In this document: positions 33,566-36,254 of the stretch, piece after piece
Position numbering within the stretch: the stretch's first letter is position 1
Layout of the letters: each line of letters opens with the position of its first letter
Virus record (IMG/VR): IMGVR_UViG_3300042301_001235
Location: 1-36,254 of that record
Direction: 5' to 3' (one strand)
DNA length: 36,254 bases
DNA from: a virus
Notes under the pieces: generated by a model
Database searches by the model: none
The model's input: the letters and a program-made list of their open reading frames with translations, nothing else
What the model was told of the DNA's origin: nothing
Translations under genes and position numbers: made by a program

Positions 33566-35382
33566 TCTTCTTTTACTTTGATATTACTTGATGAAATATA
33601 TGCTGTTTTTGTTCCAGATCCGCCACTTACCGATCCAATTGAGTACATTGTATATTTTGAATCACCTTTACCTTTAATTTTTCCTGTTTTAACGGCAGTA
33701 ACAGTATATTTCGGGAGTAATCGATCTTTTGGTACATTTGGAATAAATGATTCAAATTGATTTGAAGACCATGAATATAAATTAACTGTTGTTGCGGTTA
33801 TAGTAAAAGTTTTTTTCTTCTTTTTAGGTTTTGGTTCTGGTTTTGGAGTTGGTTTTGGTTCCGGTTCTTCTGTTTTTGCAGTTTTACCGTGTTTAATATT
33901 TAATTGATTGATTATATCATTTTGCAAAATTTTAGTAAATTTTAAATCAGTATCAACAGTTTTAATATCAGTTTCAAATTGTGATTTTGGATATTTATAC
34001 CATGATGTATCATTTAAAAAATATACATAATCGGCTTCTGTATTTATAGTAATCATACCATCCGTAGTTTGCCATTCATATGGATATGTTACCGATTCGA
34101 CTGCGACGGAATTAGTTTTGATATCTAAATCGTTTTGTGCAATTTTAGAATAAACGCCGTCGACATATTTTCCTAAACTGTTACCATCAATAGTTGTAAT
34201 ATAACCTGTTTTAAATTTTAATGATTGTTTTTGCATTGACAATGATGAATCATCTGTAAACCATGTTCCCGTATACGTTCTATTATTATTAAATGTAGCC
34301 GTTCCTTCTTTTAAAAATACTTTTAATTTTGCATAAGAATCAATTGTTGCTCTAGTTCCTTTGCCAATTGTAACTACATTTTCTTTTGTTATATCTCCTT
34401 TGAAACTTTCTATTTCAGTAGGTTTTTGAATTCCAAAATATGTAATTGAAGATGCAATTATTGGATATCCATCTTTAAACTTACCTGTTAATTTTACATT
34501 TTCATTGCTAGTTTCATCTTGAAATATCATTGTTCCATCATATGGTAAATATGTATCAATAATTTCTCCTGCAGGGCCTACTATTGAAGTCCAAAGTATA
34601 TCACCATAAACACCTTTAATTGGTCCTCGCATTTCGACATCAAATGTAATTATTTTTTGACCATTTCCCAAATCTTTTGTTACAGTAGGAATGATATCCG
34701 AGGTAGCTTGGGAACTAATTTTTATTTCTATATCTGTTACATTTGACAAATCCGGAAATGATAATGATGATATATCAGTATTTGTTGCGGATGCAACATC
34801 TTTAAATGTAGTCATCCAGTTTTCAAAACTATTTTTACTTATTATTGGAATTTTATCTAATTTTGTTATTGTTGCAGCTCGAGATCGAGACGCACCTGTA
34901 ACTGGAGTATCACTTTTTAGTTTATTTTGAATTTCTTCAATTGCATTTTCATACACGGATGTATCATAAATCCATATATGAAATACCTTTTTACGGTTTG
35001 TTGATTTAACTGGAATTATAATGAACGTATGTTTTCCGTCATTATATCTTGCGTTAGCACCTGAGCCAACCGTACGACCCATCGAACAAATTGTTTTGAT
35101 ATCATCTAAAATAAAATTATCATTAACCGATGCATCTTTTGATGGTTTAACAAATGTAATTACAAATGCAGAATATGCCCCTCGTTGTTTTGCAATCTTT
35201 TGAGCATTTTGAGTACGAAGTTTTCCTTTTCCATATGATACCGTACCTAATAATTTTACTATATAGCCTGATTTAGATCTAGGAGTATCTCCAGCAGTAA
35301 CAGATAATTCAGTAGTGCCATCTACTTCAGAAACATCTTCACGAAGCATTTTTAAAATAAGATTTTCTATTAATGTACTCAT
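33562..35382 (-). CDS. Large modular protein with capsid-targeting-like leader (606 aa)
   Basis: The leader MSTLIENLILKMLREDVSE ends in an L-x-E site. Residues of about 40-150 form an alpha/beta domain (YSAFVITFVKPSKDA, KHTFIIIPVKST). The middle has MORN-like turns (GTMIFQDE, LTGKFKDGYP, GTATFNNNRTYTGTWF). A Pro/Lys/Glu linker (about 500-520, EPEPKPTPKPEPKPKKKKK) precedes an SH3-like C-terminal domain (TATTVNLYSW...YTVTAVKTGKIKGKG). MORN plus an SH3-like end is unusual in a phage protein. It sits between the kinase-like and peptidase genes. It may be an internal virion protein or wall-binding module; no family is assigned. Confidence 0.6.
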   Translation of the reverse strand: MSTLIENLILKMLREDVSEVDGTTELSVTAGDTPRSKSGYIVKLLGTVSYGKGKLRTQNAQKIAKQRGAYSAFVITFVKPSKDASVNDNFILDDIKTICSMGRTVGSGANARYNDGKHTFIIIPVKSTNRKKVFHIWIYDTSVYENAIEEIQNKLKSDTPVTGASRSRAATITKLDKIPIISKNSFENWMTTFKDVASATNTDISSLSFPDLSNVTDIEIKISSQATSDIIPTVTKDLGNGQKIITFDVEMRGPIKGVYGDILWTSIVGPAGEIIDTYLPYDGTMIFQDETSNENVKLTGKFKDGYPIIASSITYFGIQKPTEIESFKGDITKENVVTIGKGTRATIDSYAKLKVFLKEGTATFNNNRTYTGTWFTDDSSLSMQKQSLKFKTGYITTIDGNSLGKYVDGVYSKIAQNDLDIKTNSVAVESVTYPYEWQTTDGMITINTEADYVYFLNDTSWYKYPKSQFETDIKTVDTDLKFTKILQNDIINQLNIKHGKTAKTEEPEPKPTPKPEPKPKKKKKTFTITATTVNLYSWSSNQFESFIPNVPKDRLLPKYTVTAVKTGKIKGKGDSKYTMYSIGSVSGGSGTKTAYISSSNIKVKEE

Positions 35383-35398
35383 TACATACTACTTTTAT

Positions 35399-35406
35399 AT
35401 AAATAT
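35399..35406 (-). promoter_or_regulatory. ATATTTAT motif before the 606-aa gene
   Basis: It lies in the 27-nt gap after the kinase-like gene, reads TATATTTATATAAAAG on the coding strand, and ends 16 nt before the ATG. Confidence 0.5.
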
Positions 35407-35409
35407 AGA

Positions 35410-35946
35410 TTACCAATCAACCATTACCATATTTCCGTCCCACATCATGATGTTGTCTGATTTGAAATCTAAATCCAAATCTAATTCCGGAATATTTAGT
35501 TTATCGATATCTGTTTTTAATGCATTTAAAAAATTATCAATCATAGGATCAATTGAATCTGTTTCCTGAATAAAATTAAAAATAGAAACTTCGCCGCCTT
35601 CATCTCGTGCATAAACAGCAAAATCTTGCATAAATAAATCAATTGATTTTTTAATTCGTACTGGTAAATCTGAAGCATTTGCCATAATGTACATGTTTTT
35701 ACCATCTACATAATAAACCGGAATAAAAGTTGTAAATTCATTATATCGATCTACAATTCGATCTGCAACTTCATATTCATCTTGTTCTTTAGTAATTTTA
35801 AAAACTTTATCTTCTCCATCAATTTGATAAACGCGACCATTATCTCCGCCGGCTATAAAACGAAATTCTTTATTTTCTATTTTTTTTAAACAACGTTGTA
35901 AATCTGAATCAGATAATTCTCGAAGTAAATGTTTTAATCGTATCAT
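35410..35946 (-). CDS. Minimal protein-kinase-like protein with capsid-targeting-like leader
   Basis: A 178-aa protein with a shortened kinase fold. It has a glycine loop AGGDNGRVY (32-40), a VAIK-like lysine in VFKITK (K50), a possible helix-C glutamate at E57 or E59, and a hinge-like YYVDGKNMYIMANA. The catalytic loop is D160-F-K162-S-D-N165, and it ends on D177-W178 where kinases have DFG. The substrate lobe after DFG is absent, so it may be a kinase-like ATP-binding switch or a small-molecule kinase. The leader MIRLKHLLRE-LS ends in L-x-E. AAAGGA precedes the ATG, and the upstream gene ends 2 nt before it. Confidence 0.65.
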   Translation of the reverse strand: MIRLKHLLRELSDSDLQRCLKKIENKEFRFIAGGDNGRVYQIDGEDKVFKITKEQDEYEVADRIVDRYNEFTTFIPVYYVDGKNMYIMANASDLPVRIKKSIDLFMQDFAVYARDEGGEVSIFNFIQETDSIDPMIDNFLNALKTDIDKLNIPELDLDLDFKSDNIMMWDGNMVMVDW

Positions 35947-35948
35947 GT

Positions 35949-36254
35949 TTATCCTTTAAACAATATGTTTTTATCTAAATCCAAACGTATTAAAAAATTC
36001 ATATCAACATCATTGCGTTTTCTTATTGGCTGTGCTAATTTGCCAATCGCCAATAATTGTCCGGCATCATCATATAATCCCAACGTTGTAATATATGGCG
36101 CAAAATCTGATCCAGAAACAAATGAATAATATGTTTGATCATTATCTTGTGTCAATGTTAAATTTGTAGACATATTAAAATCGCCAGCATCTAATCTAGT
36201 AACCACACTAAATTCATGAATGGTTACGGTACTACGATATGACGCAGTAAATGG
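35949..36254 (-). CDS. Partial virion-type protein (C-terminal end)
   Basis: The frame is open to the right edge, so the gene starts outside the window; 101 residues are visible. The sequence contains RLDAGDFNMSTNLTL, APYITTLGLYDDAGQLLAIG and KLAQPIRKRNDVDMNFLIRL, a C-terminal segment typical of large virion proteins in T4-related environmental phages. An internal GTG at 36206 is not the start, since the same frame continues upstream. The gene ends 2 nt before the kinase-like gene. The exact particle component is not identifiable from this piece. Confidence 0.65.
   Translation of the reverse strand, partial: PFTASYRSTVTIHEFSVVTRLDAGDFNMSTNLTLTQDNDQTYYSFVSGSDFAPYITTLGLYDDAGQLLAIGKLAQPIRKRNDVDMNFLIRLDLDKNILFKG

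Noticed and set aside
5770-35406. ATAAATAT on the plus strand as T4-type late promoters
   Set aside because: They would drive transcription opposite to every gene; the coding-strand reading ATATTTAT is kept as the candidate signal instead.

Overview
The window is a continuous piece of a large, AT-rich tailed-phage genome. Every supported gene lies on the minus strand, so the genes are read from right (36254) to left (1). Gene content and order point to a T4-related phage with a contractile tail. There is a large terminase (gp17-like), portal (gp20), prohead protease (gp21), scaffold (gp22), major capsid protein (gp23), neck proteins (gp13- and gp14-like) and a gp15-like sheath-completion protein. 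There is also a T4-type replication/recombination set: TOPRIM primase, a gp47-gp46 (SbcD-SbcC) fusion and an endonuclease-I-type resolvase. Packing is very tight, with many 1-14 nt overlaps. No tRNA, integrase or insertion sequence was seen. The host cannot be named from sequence. Low GC, delta-60 repeats, a phage bS21 gene and many starts without a clear Shine-Dalgarno would fit a Bacteroidota host, but that is inference.

Layout in transcription order. (a) 36254-32831: the C-terminal end of a probable virion protein, then three genes whose products start with short amphipathic peptides ending in L-x-E. These are a minimal protein-kinase-like protein, a 606-aa modular protein with a Pro/Lys linker, and an M15-like peptidase. 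(b) 32821-28082: an endonuclease-I-like resolvase, a 178-nt hairpin-bearing gap, a primase with an eroded zinc site, and a single-chain SbcD-SbcC. (c) 28055-20942: a 928-aa virion protein, a nucleotidyltransferase-ligase fusion, two proteins of unknown function, and two membrane-anchored coiled-coil proteins that may be spanin-like. (d) 20940-14131: terminase, portal, two unknown conserved-type genes, prohead protease, two more small genes, and a bS21-like gene ending at a terminator. (e) 13954-11222: scaffold and major capsid protein, bracketed by two strong intrinsic terminators. (f) 11119-7161: a 91-aa unknown, PhoH, and gp13/gp14/gp15-like head-tail joining proteins. (g) 7161-1: fibre genes, including a SHAEG-repeat fibre interrupted by three related inserted domains and a 14-repeat delta-60 protein that looks like two seven-bladed propellers, then the start of another gene.

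Two genome-wide signals stand out. First, the coding-strand octamer ATATTTAT occurs in nearly every gap between genes, usually 9-24 nt before the next start codon, which suggests a phage-specific promoter or RNA-processing/translation element. Second, several unrelated proteins share an N-terminal leader resembling the T4 capsid-targeting sequence cut by gp21. This suggests a set of head-packaged proteins that includes a kinase-like enzyme.
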